Shown here piece after piece: positions 25,192 through 33,566 of a stretch of 64,000 bases of DNA. How positions within the stretch are numbered: the stretch's first letter is position 1; each line of letters opens with the position of its first letter. Under the pieces are notes generated by a model. It made no database searches. It was not told the origin of the DNA and saw only the letters and a program-made list of their open reading frames with translations. The stretch is from Dactylosporangium sp040605635 (GTDB taxonomy: Bacteria; Actinomycetota; Actinomycetes; Mycobacteriales; Micromonosporaceae). A program made the position numbers and the translations under genes. The stretch is taken from positions 1 through 64,000 of the forward strand of contig NZ_JBEXDG010000035.1 of the NCBI RefSeq assembly GCF_040605635.1, in the 5' to 3' direction.

Positions 25192-26121
25192 TCATGCCGC
25201 CGCCCAATGCGCGGTGCGGGGATCGCGGCGGCTGCGCGGCCGGACGGTGCCGTGCGCGATGAGGGCGGGACAGACGATCGCGCGCAGCACGCGGTGCATG
25301 ACCGAGGGCTTGGGAGGCTGGACCGCGTCGGTGGGGCATCGGGTGCCGAGCACCATGAGCATCGCCCACTGTGAGGCGGTGCTCAGACCTTCGACCGGGT
25401 CGCCCGGCTCGCTGCGCAGCTCCATCTCGACGGCTGGGTGGCGCGCACGCCATGGTTCGGCTGCCGCCATCAGCGCCTCGTGCACGGCTGCCTCGTCAGC
25501 GGTCAGATCGGGGCCGTGGTGCTGGCCGTCGCCCGGGTGCCGGCCCGGAAGCCACAGCTGCGGGTGCTGCCAGGCCTGGATGACGACCAGTCGCCGGCTG
25601 CGGTTGGCCGCCTCCTCGAACGCGAGTCGAAGCGCCCGGTGAGCCGAGTCGGAGCCGTCGAATCCGACGACCACGGGACCGGTCCGGGGCAGCACCGCGA
25701 ACGGGTCGGCCCAGCGTTGTGCCCCGTGGACCACCAGCACCGGACACTCCGCGCGCACACAGAGCGCGGCACACACGGAGCCGAGCGGCGCTGCCGCGTT
25801 CTTGTCGCGGCCGTGGCTCGCCACGACGACCAGCCGGGCGTGCTCCGCGTAGCGGCGCAGCACGTCCGCCGGGGCGCCGGTCTCCGTCACGCCGGTCGCG
25901 CAGACGCCGGGCCGCCACCGCACCGCCTCGTTCGCCGCCCGAACGGCGATGTCGGCACGCTCCGCCGGCGCGTCGCCGGTCGGCAGCGCGGGGTCGAACG
26001 CATGGACGGCGAGCAGTTCCCGGGTGTGCTGGCAGGCTTCGTCCGCCGCCCATCGCAGCGCACCGATGCTCTCCGCGGATCCGTCCACGCCGACGACTAC
26101 GGGTCCGTACTGGTAACCCAT
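25192..26121 (-). CDS. Universal stress protein, two UspA domains
   Basis: A 309-residue tandem UspA protein with VVGVDGSAES and VVGFDGSDSA starts of the halves. The first ATP loop is VVASHGRDKNAAAPLGS (one Gly replaced by Asp) and the second, VLGTRCPTDAVQPPKPSVM, has lost the glycine pattern, so only domain one may bind ATP. It ends with an Arg-rich tail. It lies 61 bp downstream of another universal stress gene in the same direction, presumably in one transcript. Confidence 0.88.
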   Translation of the reverse strand: MGYQYGPVVVGVDGSAESIGALRWAADEACQHTRELLAVHAFDPALPTGDAPAERADIAVRAANEAVRWRPGVCATGVTETGAPADVLRRYAEHARLVVVASHGRDKNAAAPLGSVCAALCVRAECPVLVVHGAQRWADPFAVLPRTGPVVVGFDGSDSAHRALRLAFEEAANRSRRLVVIQAWQHPQLWLPGRHPGDGQHHGPDLTADEAAVHEALMAAAEPWRARHPAVEMELRSEPGDPVEGLSTASQWAMLMVLGTRCPTDAVQPPKPSVMHRVLRAIVCPALIAHGTVRPRSRRDPRTAHWAAA

Positions 26122-26182
26122 GCCGGCTCTCCCTCCTCTTCCGTCAGGTCCGTCCGCTCAGATCCATGCGGTCGCTGAACGG

Positions 26183-27049
26183 TCAGGCGAGATGTACATG
26201 CGTGTCCTCGTGGTGGATGAGCACCGGGCACGCCGCACGGTGCAGCAGATGCAGGCCGACCGAGCCGAGCAGCAACCCGCTGAGCCCGCCGTGCCCGCGG
26301 CTGCCGACGACGACCAGTTGCGCGTCCTCGGACCGGTGCGCGAGCACCCTGCCCGCGTCGCCGTCGACGCCGTGAAGCTCCCACCGCACGTCCGGAAAGC
26401 GGTCGCCGACCGCGGCGACAAGGCGGGTCGCCTCATCGGTCAGCGACCGGCGGACCTCGGCCACGTCGTACATCAACGGTGGCGTGCCGATCGCGGACGG
26501 TGTCGGTGGGGTCTCGATCACCCGCACCGCCAGCAGCGGGCAGCCGCGCTGCCGCGCCTCGGCGAACGCCGCGGTCACCACCTGCGCTGCCCGCGGGTCA
26601 CTGTCGACGCCGACGAGCACGCCGCCGGCTGGATGGACGCTGCCGCGGACGACAGTGACCGGACACGTCGCCTGCGTGGCGACCTGCCGGCTGACCGAAC
26701 CGAGGACGACCGCCGTGGCGGCGTGCCGGCCGCGGGTGCCGACGACCAGCATGCCGGCCCCGGCACCGGCGCGCAGCAGGGCGGCCGCGGGGCGATCCGG
26801 CGTCGCGGTGGCTTCCACGACGACACCTGGCGCCGCGGTCGTGGCTTCCCGCGCCGCGACCCGCAGTACGTCATCGGCGACTTTCCGCGCTGGTTCGGAT
26901 GTGAATGCCGTCAACGGGGCCGGCCGGTGACAGGCCATCACCATGCGCAGCGGCACGCGGCGCCGATCGGCCTCGGCCGCCGCCCATCTGACGGCTGCCA
27001 ACGACGGTTCCGCGCCGTCCACTCCGACAACGATCGCCGCGCACTCCAC
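26183..27049 (-). CDS. Universal stress protein, two UspA domains
   Basis: A 288-residue tandem UspA protein. VVGVDGAEPS and LVGVDSDPRA open the halves; VVGTRGRHAATAVVLGS and VVGSRGHGGLSGLLLGS are the ATP loops, the second canonical. The GTG at 27049 with GGGGGAG upstream is preferred over an ATG at 27091 that would add 14 polar residues without a ribosome site. It is the first gene of a two-gene stress-protein unit with 25192-26121. Confidence 0.88.
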   Translation of the reverse strand: MECAAIVVGVDGAEPSLAAVRWAAAEADRRRVPLRMVMACHRPAPLTAFTSEPARKVADDVLRVAAREATTAAPGVVVEATATPDRPAAALLRAGAGAGMLVVGTRGRHAATAVVLGSVSRQVATQATCPVTVVRGSVHPAGGVLVGVDSDPRAAQVVTAAFAEARQRGCPLLAVRVIETPPTPSAIGTPPLMYDVAEVRRSLTDEATRLVAAVGDRFPDVRWELHGVDGDAGRVLAHRSEDAQLVVVGSRGHGGLSGLLLGSVGLHLLHRAACPVLIHHEDTHVHLA

Positions 27050-27263
27050 GCCGCTCCCCCGCTTCGTACAAGAGGGTTCACGCTTCCGCATGCCGTACCA
27101 CAGGCGACGCGTACGGTGCTGCGACCGCGTTCAGATCCAGCCTGATCCGCCGGCACCGGCCGTGCCAGCGCGGCACGGCAAATCACCCGCGCCGGGTGAG
27201 CTGCGCGTTTGTTGTGCCCCGACCCCGCGAACGGGTCCGGCCGTGACGCCTCGCCGATCGGGT

Positions 27264-27280
27264 GGTCCCGCCGCGGGACC
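27264..27280 (-). terminator. Hairpin right after the DUF1918 stop
   Basis: GGTCCCG and CGGGACC pair around a CCG loop, immediately downstream of the minus-strand stop at 27281. The arms resemble those of the hairpin at 11666-11689. Confidence 0.6.
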
Positions 27281-27502
27281 TCAGGACACCGGCCCGCCCA
27301 CCGGGTTCTCGTCGTCGGCCCGGGGACGCACGTGGGCGTCGGGTCCCGGGAAGACGAGCGCATCGTGGCCCGTGTCGAGCCAGTGCACCCTGTACGGCGG
27401 GGTGTGGTCGGCGTGGCTGATCTCGGTGATGACACCGACTCGACGGCCGGCGCCCAGGTGAGCACTCTCGACGATCAGCCGGTCTCCGATGTTGGCCCGC
27501 AT
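27281..27502 (-). CDS. DUF1918 protein
   Basis: A 73-residue protein of the DUF1918 family: GDRLIVESAHLGAGRRVGVITEI followed by PPYRVHWLDTGHDALVFPGPDAHV is the SH3-like beta-barrel core. Family members are short, actinobacterial and frequent in stress and dormancy gene sets; a molecular function is not known. The start at 27502 has GGAGGA upstream. Two DosR-like boxes lie 98-156 bp upstream in the gap shared with the divergent genes at 27747. Confidence 0.88.
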   Translation of the reverse strand: MRANIGDRLIVESAHLGAGRRVGVITEISHADHTPPYRVHWLDTGHDALVFPGPDAHVRPRADDENPVGGPVS

Positions 27503-27599
27503 GATCGGTTCCTCCTCTGCTCACACCCGCAGGCGACCGCCGCGGGTTCGTCGTGTTGTTCTCTTGGTCAACCGTGCGCCGCCGGCCGTGCCGATGCCA

Positions 27600-27658
27600 G
27601 GGTCTTCAGGCCCTGCCCGGGGATGAATCACGGCACCCTCCTCAGGGTCCTGCGGCCC
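27600..27658. promoter_or_regulatory. Two DosR-like boxes between divergent genes
   Basis: GGGTCTTCAGGCCC (27600-27613) and GGGTCCTGCGGCCC (27645-27658) match GGGTC-N4-GGCCC in every half-site base; centres are 45 bp apart. They sit between the DUF1918 gene (minus) and the ABC-relic/universal stress unit (plus) and may serve both. Confidence 0.6.
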
Positions 27659-27746
27659 TGGCACCGCCGCCCGTGCGGCGGGATGGTGGAGGTGAGGCCC
27701 TCCGGGTCCGGACGGCGCTCGCGCGTAACGGAGGAGGTCGACGGCG

Positions 27747-27872
27747 ATGGCCGAGGTGGAGTTCAACCAGGTGAGCAAGCTGCCCGCCGCCGATGACGTG
27801 CCGCCGCAGGCGGACCACGGGTTCCTCGTGCTGGTCGGACCGTCCGGCCCGGGGAAGGAGAACCCGCCATGA
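27747..27872 (+). pseudogene. N-terminal relic of a sugar ABC transporter ATPase
   Basis: A 41-codon frame beginning MAEVEFNQVSKL and ending with FLVLVGPSGPGKENPP. The start and the FLVLVGPSG-GK block match the first 40-50 residues of MalK/UgpC/MsiK-type ATPases, where the Walker A motif reads GPSGCGKST; here the Cys is Pro and the Ser-Thr has become Glu-Asn. The strand in between is shortened. GGAGGAGG lies 9-16 bases before the ATG, and the stop overlaps the next universal stress gene (ATGA, 27869-27872). It cannot be a working ATPase; it may act as a short leader for coupled translation. Confidence 0.65.
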
Positions 27873-28750
27873 ACGCCGAGGAACGGCTTCAGGCGGCCTG
27901 CCGGATCGGCGTCGGGTTCGCGGAGTCGCCGGGTGGCCTCGCCGCCCTGTCGTGGGCGGTCGAGGAGACCGCGACCCGCGGTGCGACGCTGACCGTCTGC
28001 CATGTGCGGCACGGCGGCGACCCGCACGGCGCGGCGCCCGGCCTCGCCGAGCTCGAACTGACGGACCCCGCGCTGGCCCGGCACATCAGGGCCGCGCGGC
28101 AACGCCTCGACAACCGCTCCACCGTGTGGCTGCCGCACGGCGACACGGTGGAGGCGCTGCTCGACCTGTCCTGCCGGGTGGACCTGCTCGTCGTCGGCGC
28201 GCACGACCGCGGTGACCCGCTGCACCACGCGGTGCCGACCAGGCTCGCCGCCCGGGCGGCCTGCCCGGTGGTGGTCGTACGCCCGGCACCCGGCCACCGC
28301 GGCGGCCCCTTCGCCGGTCACGTCGTGGTCGGCACCGACGGTTCCGCGGCGTCCGCGGCGGCGCTGCGTGCCGGGTTCGCCCACGCCGAGCTGCACCACG
28401 TGCCCCTGGCCGTGGTCGAGGTCGACGGCCGCCCGGCCGGCGACGACTACTGGGTCGACGACCGGTTCCTGGAAACGCACTTCGCCACGGTGCCCGCACC
28501 GCTGGAGTCGCTCGCGGGCCAGGTGGAGCCGCTGATGACCCGGCACCCCACGGTCGCCGTGAAACGCGGCGTCTACGGCGGCGACCCGGTGACCGGGCTG
28601 CGCCGTGCCGCCGCCGGAGCCGCGCTGCTGGTCCTCGGACGGCACGGCCGGCCACGGCCCGCGGTGCTCCGGCTGGGCTCGGTGAGCAGGGAGTTCGCCG
28701 AGCACGCCGACGGCGTGGTGGAGATCGTTCCCGAGAGCTCGGCGCGCTGA
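27869..28750 (+). CDS. Divergent universal stress protein with degenerate ATP loops
   Basis: A 293-residue protein with two UspA folds. The second half opens with VVGTDGSAAS, but the first opens with GVGFAESPG and lacks the Asp. The ATP loops are degenerate: VVGAHDRGDPLHHAVPT in domain one and VLGRHGRPRPAVLRLGS in domain two, where only the first glycine pair and the final GS remain. It belongs to the class of universal stress proteins that may not bind nucleotide. It is translationally coupled to the preceding relic frame and 64 bp before the next stress gene. Confidence 0.8.
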   Translation: MNAEERLQAACRIGVGFAESPGGLAALSWAVEETATRGATLTVCHVRHGGDPHGAAPGLAELELTDPALARHIRAARQRLDNRSTVWLPHGDTVEALLDLSCRVDLLVVGAHDRGDPLHHAVPTRLAARAACPVVVVRPAPGHRGGPFAGHVVVGTDGSAASAAALRAGFAHAELHHVPLAVVEVDGRPAGDDYWVDDRFLETHFATVPAPLESLAGQVEPLMTRHPTVAVKRGVYGGDPVTGLRRAAAGAALLVLGRHGRPRPAVLRLGSVSREFAEHADGVVEIVPESSAR

Positions 28751-28814
28751 GGCCGGCTGGGACAGCGGCACCCGATCGGTCACCCACCCGCACAACCCTG
28801 GAAGGAGTTCCGTG

Positions 28815-29693
28815 ATGGAGCACAAGCACGACGTGGTCGTCGGTGTCGACGGCTCACCGGAGAGCCTGGCGGCCGTGGACTGGGCCGCCTGGGACGCCGC
28901 GCGGCGAGGCCGCCGGCTGCACATCCTCCACGCGTATGCGTGGCCCGTCGTCTACCCACCGCTCGCCGCCTACCGGACACCCGCGCTGGACAAGGTCGTC
29001 CGGGACGCCGCCGAGACCGTCGTCGGCGCCGCCGTCGCCCGCGCGCGCACCGTCGCGTCCCAGTTGCCGATCACCACCGCGACACCGTTCGAGCCGGCCG
29101 GTGCCGCGCTGGTGCACGCCTCCGAGTGGGCCGGCACCGTTGTGGTCGGCAACCGTGGCCTGGGTGGGTTCAGCGGCCTGCTGCTCGGATCCGTCGGTGT
29201 GCAGGTGGCCACGCACGCCGCCTGCCCGGTCGTCGTGGTCCGCCCGGGCGACACCACCGACGCCGGCGAGGCGGACCGTGTCGTCGTCGGCGTCGACGGG
29301 TCCCACGACGCCGACCGCGCGATGCGGTTCGCGTTCGAGCAGGCGTCCTTCCGCGGTGTCGGGCTGACCGCGGTCCACACCTACATCTGGCCCGACGCCA
29401 CCGGCCCCGGCGACATGCTGCCGCTCGTCTACGACACCGACGACCTGCTCGACGACGAACGACGGGCGTTGGCCGAGTCCATCTGCGGCTGGGCCGACAA
29501 GTACCCGGACGTCGACGTGCGCCGCCGCACGGTGCGCGGCGGTGCCGCGATGGTCCTCAAGCGCCTCTCGCACGGCGCCGAGCTGATGGTCGTCGGCTCC
29601 CGGGGTATGGGCGGCTTCACCGGGCTGCTGCTGGGCTCGGTCAGCCAGGCGCTGCTCCACCACGCCGCCTGCCCGGTCGCGGTGGTGCGGTAG
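28815..29693 (+). CDS. Universal stress protein, two UspA domains
   Basis: A 292-residue tandem UspA protein. VVGVDGSPES and VVGVDGSHDA open the two halves; VVGNRGLGGFSGLLLGS and VVGSRGMGGFTGLLLGS are canonical ATP loops. The AYAWPVVYPPL segment after the first strand is shared with the paralogue at 52333. The ATG at 28815 is chosen for its spacing to GAAGGAG; a GTG three bases earlier is possible. It converges on the alcohol dehydrogenase gene. Confidence 0.92.
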   Translation: MEHKHDVVVGVDGSPESLAAVDWAAWDAARRGRRLHILHAYAWPVVYPPLAAYRTPALDKVVRDAAETVVGAAVARARTVASQLPITTATPFEPAGAALVHASEWAGTVVVGNRGLGGFSGLLLGSVGVQVATHAACPVVVVRPGDTTDAGEADRVVVGVDGSHDADRAMRFAFEQASFRGVGLTAVHTYIWPDATGPGDMLPLVYDTDDLLDDERRALAESICGWADKYPDVDVRRRTVRGGAAMVLKRLSHGAELMVVGSRGMGGFTGLLLGSVSQALLHHAACPVAVVR

Positions 29694-29730
29694 CCCGGCG
29701 GGCGTGGGGTGCCGCCGTCCGTCGCGGCGA

Positions 29731-30747
29731 TCAGGTCGGCGGGATCAGGACGGCGGCACCCCGGACCCGGTCGTCGGCGAGGTCGGCGAGTGCCTCGTCC
29801 GCCGCCGACAGTGGGTACGGCGTGATGCTCACCCGCAGCGGGTGCTCCTGCGCGAACGCCAGGAAGTCCCGGCCGTCCTGGCGGGTGTTGGCGGTGACGC
29901 TGCGCAGCGTTCGTTCCTGGAACAGATGGTCGGTGTAGCGCAGCACCGGAATGTCCGTGAGGTGGATACCGGCCACGGCGAGGGTGCCGCCACGGTCGAG
30001 CGCCGACAACGCCACCGGCACCAGATCGCCGACGGGGGCGAACAGGATCGCGGCGTCCAGCGGCTCCGGTGGTGCGTCGGCGGCGTCACCCGCGGACGCG
30101 GCGCCGAGCCGGAGCGCCAGCAGTCTGGCCTGGGCCGAGCGGGTCAGCACGTGAACCCTCGCGCCCTGTGCGATCGCGACCTGCGCCGCCAGGTGCGCCG
30201 ACGCACCGAAGCCGTAGAGGCCCAGGCTTCCTCCCGCCGGAAGCTCCGCCCGGCGCAGGGCCCTGAAGCCGATGATCCCGGCGCACAGCAGCGGGGCGGC
30301 GTGGGCGTCGTCGTAGCCCGGTGGCAGCCTGTACACGAACGCCGCCGGTGCGACGCAGTGCTCGGCGAAGCCGCCGTCGGCGTGCCAGCCGGTGTACCGC
30401 GAGGACGGGCACAGGTTCTCCGACCCGGCGCGGCAGTAGGCGCAGGCACCGCAGGTGTGGCGCAGCCACGCCACTCCCACCCGCTCCCCCACCCGCAGGT
30501 CGCCGGCGTCCGGTCCCAGCCGCTCGACGTCGCCGACGACCTCGTGGCCGGGCACCACGCCGGTCCGGTACGGCGGAAGGTCACCTTCGGCCAGGTGCAG
30601 ATCGGTGCGGCAGACCGCGCACGCACGGACCCGCACCAGGACCTCGCCCGGCCCCGGCTCGGGCACCGGCACCGACGTCATCCGCAGCGGGCGCTGCCCG
30701 ATGGGGCCCGGGCGCTCGACCCGCCACGCGGTCATCCGTTGGGTCAT
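29731..30747 (-). CDS. Zinc-dependent alcohol dehydrogenase (AdhA type)
   Basis: A 338-residue medium-chain dehydrogenase. CAVCRTDLHLAEG supplies the catalytic zinc Cys, GHEVVGDVE the His-Glu pair, and CGACAYCRAGSENLC the four structural zinc cysteines. LGLYGFGASAHLAAQ is the NAD(P) loop. It closely matches the actinobacterial zinc-binding alcohol dehydrogenases often called AdhA, which reduce aldehydes such as acetaldehyde; with PFL and the acs-like gene this suggests fermentative acetyl-CoA handling, which is inference. Its 5' region carries a perfect DosR-like box (30840) and a 14-bp inverted repeat. Confidence 0.9.
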   Translation of the reverse strand: MTQRMTAWRVERPGPIGQRPLRMTSVPVPEPGPGEVLVRVRACAVCRTDLHLAEGDLPPYRTGVVPGHEVVGDVERLGPDAGDLRVGERVGVAWLRHTCGACAYCRAGSENLCPSSRYTGWHADGGFAEHCVAPAAFVYRLPPGYDDAHAAPLLCAGIIGFRALRRAELPAGGSLGLYGFGASAHLAAQVAIAQGARVHVLTRSAQARLLALRLGAASAGDAADAPPEPLDAAILFAPVGDLVPVALSALDRGGTLAVAGIHLTDIPVLRYTDHLFQERTLRSVTANTRQDGRDFLAFAQEHPLRVSITPYPLSAADEALADLADDRVRGAAVLIPPT

Positions 30748-30775
30748 CCGGCCCTCCTGCCCTCCCGGGCGCACA

Positions 30776-30830
30776 CCATGCACGCCCAGGCACAGGCACG
30801 CCCGGGTCCGCGGGGGCTGGGCGTGCATGG
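30776..30830 (-). promoter_or_regulatory. Perfect 14-bp inverted repeat in the alcohol dehydrogenase leader
   Basis: CCATGCACGCCCAG (30776-30789) and CTGGGCGTGCATGG (30817-30830) are perfect inverted copies separated by 27 bp. They lie between the DosR-like box and the start codon, so they fall near the expected transcription start. The repeat could be an operator pair for a second regulator or a leader hairpin. Confidence 0.6.
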
Positions 30831-30839
30831 CCCGCCGAC

Positions 30840-30853
30840 GGGACCTACGTCCC
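30840..30853 (-). promoter_or_regulatory. Perfect DosR-like box upstream of the alcohol dehydrogenase
   Basis: GGGACCTACGTCCC, perfect in both half-sites. The surrounding 19-mer CGACGGGACCTACGTCCCG recurs unchanged at 35151-35169. It lies 93-106 bp before the 30747 start. Confidence 0.65.
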
Positions 30854-31060
30854 GTGCCGCCGTGCCCGTCGGACCTGGCTGACCTCCGACGGGACGGGGA
30901 TGGTTGGTGGTGGGGACGACGGTGGCCGCGCGTGCCGCCCGCGACGCTCACCCGGACCCGCTCGCGTGATCGCGTCCCGACGACGGCACAGGAGCCCGTG
31001 TGCGTCGGCCGGCACATCGGCGGGGCACGCCTGAGCGGCCGCCGCGCGGACCTGCGCCCC

Positions 31061-31074
31061 GGGACCATCGGCCC
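31061..31074 (+). promoter_or_regulatory. DosR-like box upstream of a universal stress gene
   Basis: GGGACCATCGGCCC matches GGGAC-N4-GGCCC in every half-site base. It is 72-85 bp before the start at 31146. The rest of the 398-bp divergent gap from 30748 holds the elements listed separately and no gene. Confidence 0.65.
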
Positions 31075-31145
31075 CTTCCGGTCCGCGCGGCGCCGGACGA
31101 CTGTGGAAGGTGCACCGCCCCGGTACGACGTGAAGGGAGGCCGTC

Positions 31146-31979
31146 ATGGCCATCATCGAACGGCCGGTGATCGTGGGCGTCGACGGTTCACCGGCCGCGC
31201 TCGGAGCCGTCCGCTGGGCCGCCGACGAGGCGGTCCGGCTCCGCCGCCCGCTGCGCGTCACGCACGCTCTCGGTGTCCCCGGCCCTTCCGAGGAGATCAC
31301 CGACGAGCAAGGGCTGGTCCTGAACGCCGCGGTCGAGGCCCGGCACTGGTATCCGGGCCTGCGGGTGACGACGTCGACGTGGTACGGGCGGCCCGCGCAC
31401 GTGCTGCGTGAGCAGTCCCGGCACGCTGAACTGGTCGTCGTCGGCAGCCGCGGGCACGGCGGCCTCCACTCGCTGTTCGTCGGCTCCGTCGGCATGCACC
31501 TCGCCCGGCACGCGCAGTGCCCCGTCCTGGTCGTGCACCACGCCGAACGCTGGGCGGGGCCGGAGTCCCAGCTGCCGTCCGGCCCGCCGGTCGTCGTCGG
31601 CGCCGACGGGTCCGCCGGCGCCCTGACGGTGATGGAAGCGGCGTTCGGCGAGGCGTCGGCGCGCCGGGTGCCGCTGGTCGCGGTGCGGGTGTGGCAGCCG
31701 CCGTCGAGCCGGCTGGTCCGCCGGACCGACCCGGACAACCTGGCCGCCGAGCTCGACGCCGACCTGGAGCGGCTTCGGGCGAAGGACCCCGCCGTCGAGG
31801 TCGAGATCCGGGTGCGGCAGGGCGCGACGGTGCCGGTGCTGCTGTACGAGGCGCGGGACGCGCTGATGATCGTGCTCGGCGCCCACGGTCTCAGCGGCCT
31901 CACCGGCATGCGGCTCGGCGCGGTCACCCAGCACGTGCTCGAGCACGCGGACACGCCGGTGCTCGTCGTCAGGCACTGA
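31146..31979 (+). CDS. Universal stress protein, two UspA domains
   Basis: A 277-residue tandem UspA protein. IVGVDGSPAA and VVGADGSAGA open the halves, and VVGSRGHGGLHSLFVGS and VLGAHGLSGLTGMRLGA are the loops; the second ends in Gly-Ala instead of Gly-Ser. GAAGGGAGG precedes the ATG. It is separated by 129 bp from the next universal stress gene. Confidence 0.9.
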   Translation: MAIIERPVIVGVDGSPAALGAVRWAADEAVRLRRPLRVTHALGVPGPSEEITDEQGLVLNAAVEARHWYPGLRVTTSTWYGRPAHVLREQSRHAELVVVGSRGHGGLHSLFVGSVGMHLARHAQCPVLVVHHAERWAGPESQLPSGPPVVVGADGSAGALTVMEAAFGEASARRVPLVAVRVWQPPSSRLVRRTDPDNLAAELDADLERLRAKDPAVEVEIRVRQGATVPVLLYEARDALMIVLGAHGLSGLTGMRLGAVTQHVLEHADTPVLVVRH

Positions 31980-32108
31980 CAGCCGCACGCGCCGCGGCCG
32001 GCGGTTCGGAACTCCCGTCGGCGGGGAGACGGCGGTCCTGTCCGACCGGCGTGGACCGTCGCACGCCGCAGCCGGACCGCAGCCGGACCGCCCAGAAGGA
32101 GGATTGCG

Positions 32109-32960
32109 ATGGACGCACGGATCGTCGTCGGATATGACGGATCGGTCGAGGCTCGTAACGCCGTCGACTGGGCCGCGATCGAGGCCGGACGTACCGGCTC
32201 CGAGCTGAACGTCGTCCACGCCTACCAGCTCGCCTGGCCAGGCGCGGAGTACGACGGACCGGTCGAGGAGCTGACCGCCGAGGCGCAGGATCGCGGCGAC
32301 GCACTCATCGCGGAGATCGTCGAGCAGCTGCGAAGACGCGGCACCGGCGTCAGGGTCGCCGGCACCGCGGTCCACGCCGCGCCCGCACCGACGCTGATCG
32401 ACCTCGGCGACGCGGGCGCCCGCCTGATCGTCGTGGGCAACCGCGGCCGCGGCGGGCTCACCCACCTGCTGCTCGGGTCGGTGAGCCAGCAGGTCGCCAC
32501 CCACGCACGTGCCCCGGTCGTCGTCGTACGCGGCCAGGCCACGGCCGGCGGCCCCGTGGTGGCCGGCGTCGACGGGTCCCCCAGCTCCGACGCCGCGCTG
32601 GGCATCGCGTTCGAGGCGGCGCTGCTGCGCGGCACCTGGGTACGCGCCGTCCGCACCTACACGCGACCCACGGTCACCGCACTGCCGTACACCATGATCG
32701 AGACAACTGAACGGCAGATGCTGGAGGCGTCGGTGGCCGGATGGAAGGAGAAGTACTCCGACGTCACGCTGGAGACACGGCTCGCCGACGGCCGCCCGGC
32801 GCAGGTGCTGCTGGAGGCGTCCCGCACCGCCGAACTCGTCGTCGTGGGCAGCCGAGGTCATGGTGGGTTCACGGGTCTGCTGCTCGGCTCCGTCGGGCTG
32901 CAGCTGATGCACCACGCCGAATGCCCGGTGCTCATCGTCCACGCACCTCCCGCTTCCTGA
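32109..32960 (+). CDS. Universal stress protein, two UspA domains
   Basis: A 283-residue tandem UspA protein, close in layout and motifs to the one at 10770 (same length, LAWPG-YD segment). VVGYDGSVEA and VAGVDGSPSS open the halves; VVGNRGRGGLTHLLLGS and VVGSRGHGGFTGLLLGS are canonical ATP loops. GAAGGAGG lies upstream of the ATG. The two genes look like a fairly recent duplication pair. Confidence 0.92.
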   Translation: MDARIVVGYDGSVEARNAVDWAAIEAGRTGSELNVVHAYQLAWPGAEYDGPVEELTAEAQDRGDALIAEIVEQLRRRGTGVRVAGTAVHAAPAPTLIDLGDAGARLIVVGNRGRGGLTHLLLGSVSQQVATHARAPVVVVRGQATAGGPVVAGVDGSPSSDAALGIAFEAALLRGTWVRAVRTYTRPTVTALPYTMIETTERQMLEASVAGWKEKYSDVTLETRLADGRPAQVLLEASRTAELVVVGSRGHGGFTGLLLGSVGLQLMHHAECPVLIVHAPPAS

Positions 32961-33280
32961 CATCGGCGTCGCGGCAGGCAACCCTTCGCCGGTGACGAGA
33001 CGCTCCAGCCGTGCCAGACCCGCGGGTACCGTTGGACCGGACACGCCTTCACCCAGAGCAGTGGCCCGCGGAGCTTCCCGGTCAACGCGTCGGTCGCCGG
33101 TGGACGGCACGGTCTCACACTTCGGGTGCACGACCGGGCCGCGGCGGGACGGGATCGCATGGCCACCGGTGCGAAACGACGGCGCCGAAGCTGGATCGTC
33201 GGGGTCCGGCCCAGGTCGCGGGATCCTCGGAGGTGACGCGTCGTCACGCGACACGACCAACGACCCGACTGGAGGACATC
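32961..33280. other. Gap without a supported gene before the DUF1876 gene
   Basis: This 320-bp stretch holds no convincing gene. It ends with GGAGG at 33271-33275 for the next gene. GGGTCCGGCCC near 33202 resembles DosR half-sites but with a one-base spacer, so I do not call it a box. Confidence 0.4.
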
Positions 33281-33550
33281 ATGGCCACAACCAGGCGCTG
33301 GACGGTGGATCTGTTCATCGGCGAGACCGACGGACGCACCTACGCCGAGGCCCGGCTGCACACCAGCGACGACACCCACCTGCTCGGCGTCGGCCGGGCC
33401 CGCCTCAACCCGGCGGACGAGAACGTGCCGGAGATCGGTGACGAGCTCGCCGTGGCCCGCGCGCTCAACGACCTCGGCCACCGGCTGCTGCTCGCGGCGG
33501 TGGCCGACATCCAGGCCCTGACGGACGAACGCGTGCAGCTGCGGGCGTGA
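33281..33550 (+). CDS. DUF1876 protein (Rv1738/Rv2632c family)
   Basis: An 89-residue protein of the DUF1876 family. RRWTVDLFIGETDGRTYAEARL and LLGVGRARLNPAD form a beta-sheet, followed by EIGDELAVARALNDLGHRLL and a final helix. Rv1738 in M. tuberculosis is a strongly DosR-induced member whose dimer resembles ribosome hibernation factors, so a ribosome-related dormancy role is possible but unproven here. GGAGG is well placed before the ATG. Confidence 0.88.
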   Translation: MATTRRWTVDLFIGETDGRTYAEARLHTSDDTHLLGVGRARLNPADENVPEIGDELAVARALNDLGHRLLLAAVADIQALTDERVQLRA

Positions 33551-33566
33551 CCGCACACCGGCCGCG

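Noticed and set aside
33202..33212. GGGTCCGGCCC upstream of the DUF1876 gene as a DosR-like box
   Set aside because: Half-sites are good and the distance fits, but the spacer is one base instead of four, so the two halves would not be on the right faces.
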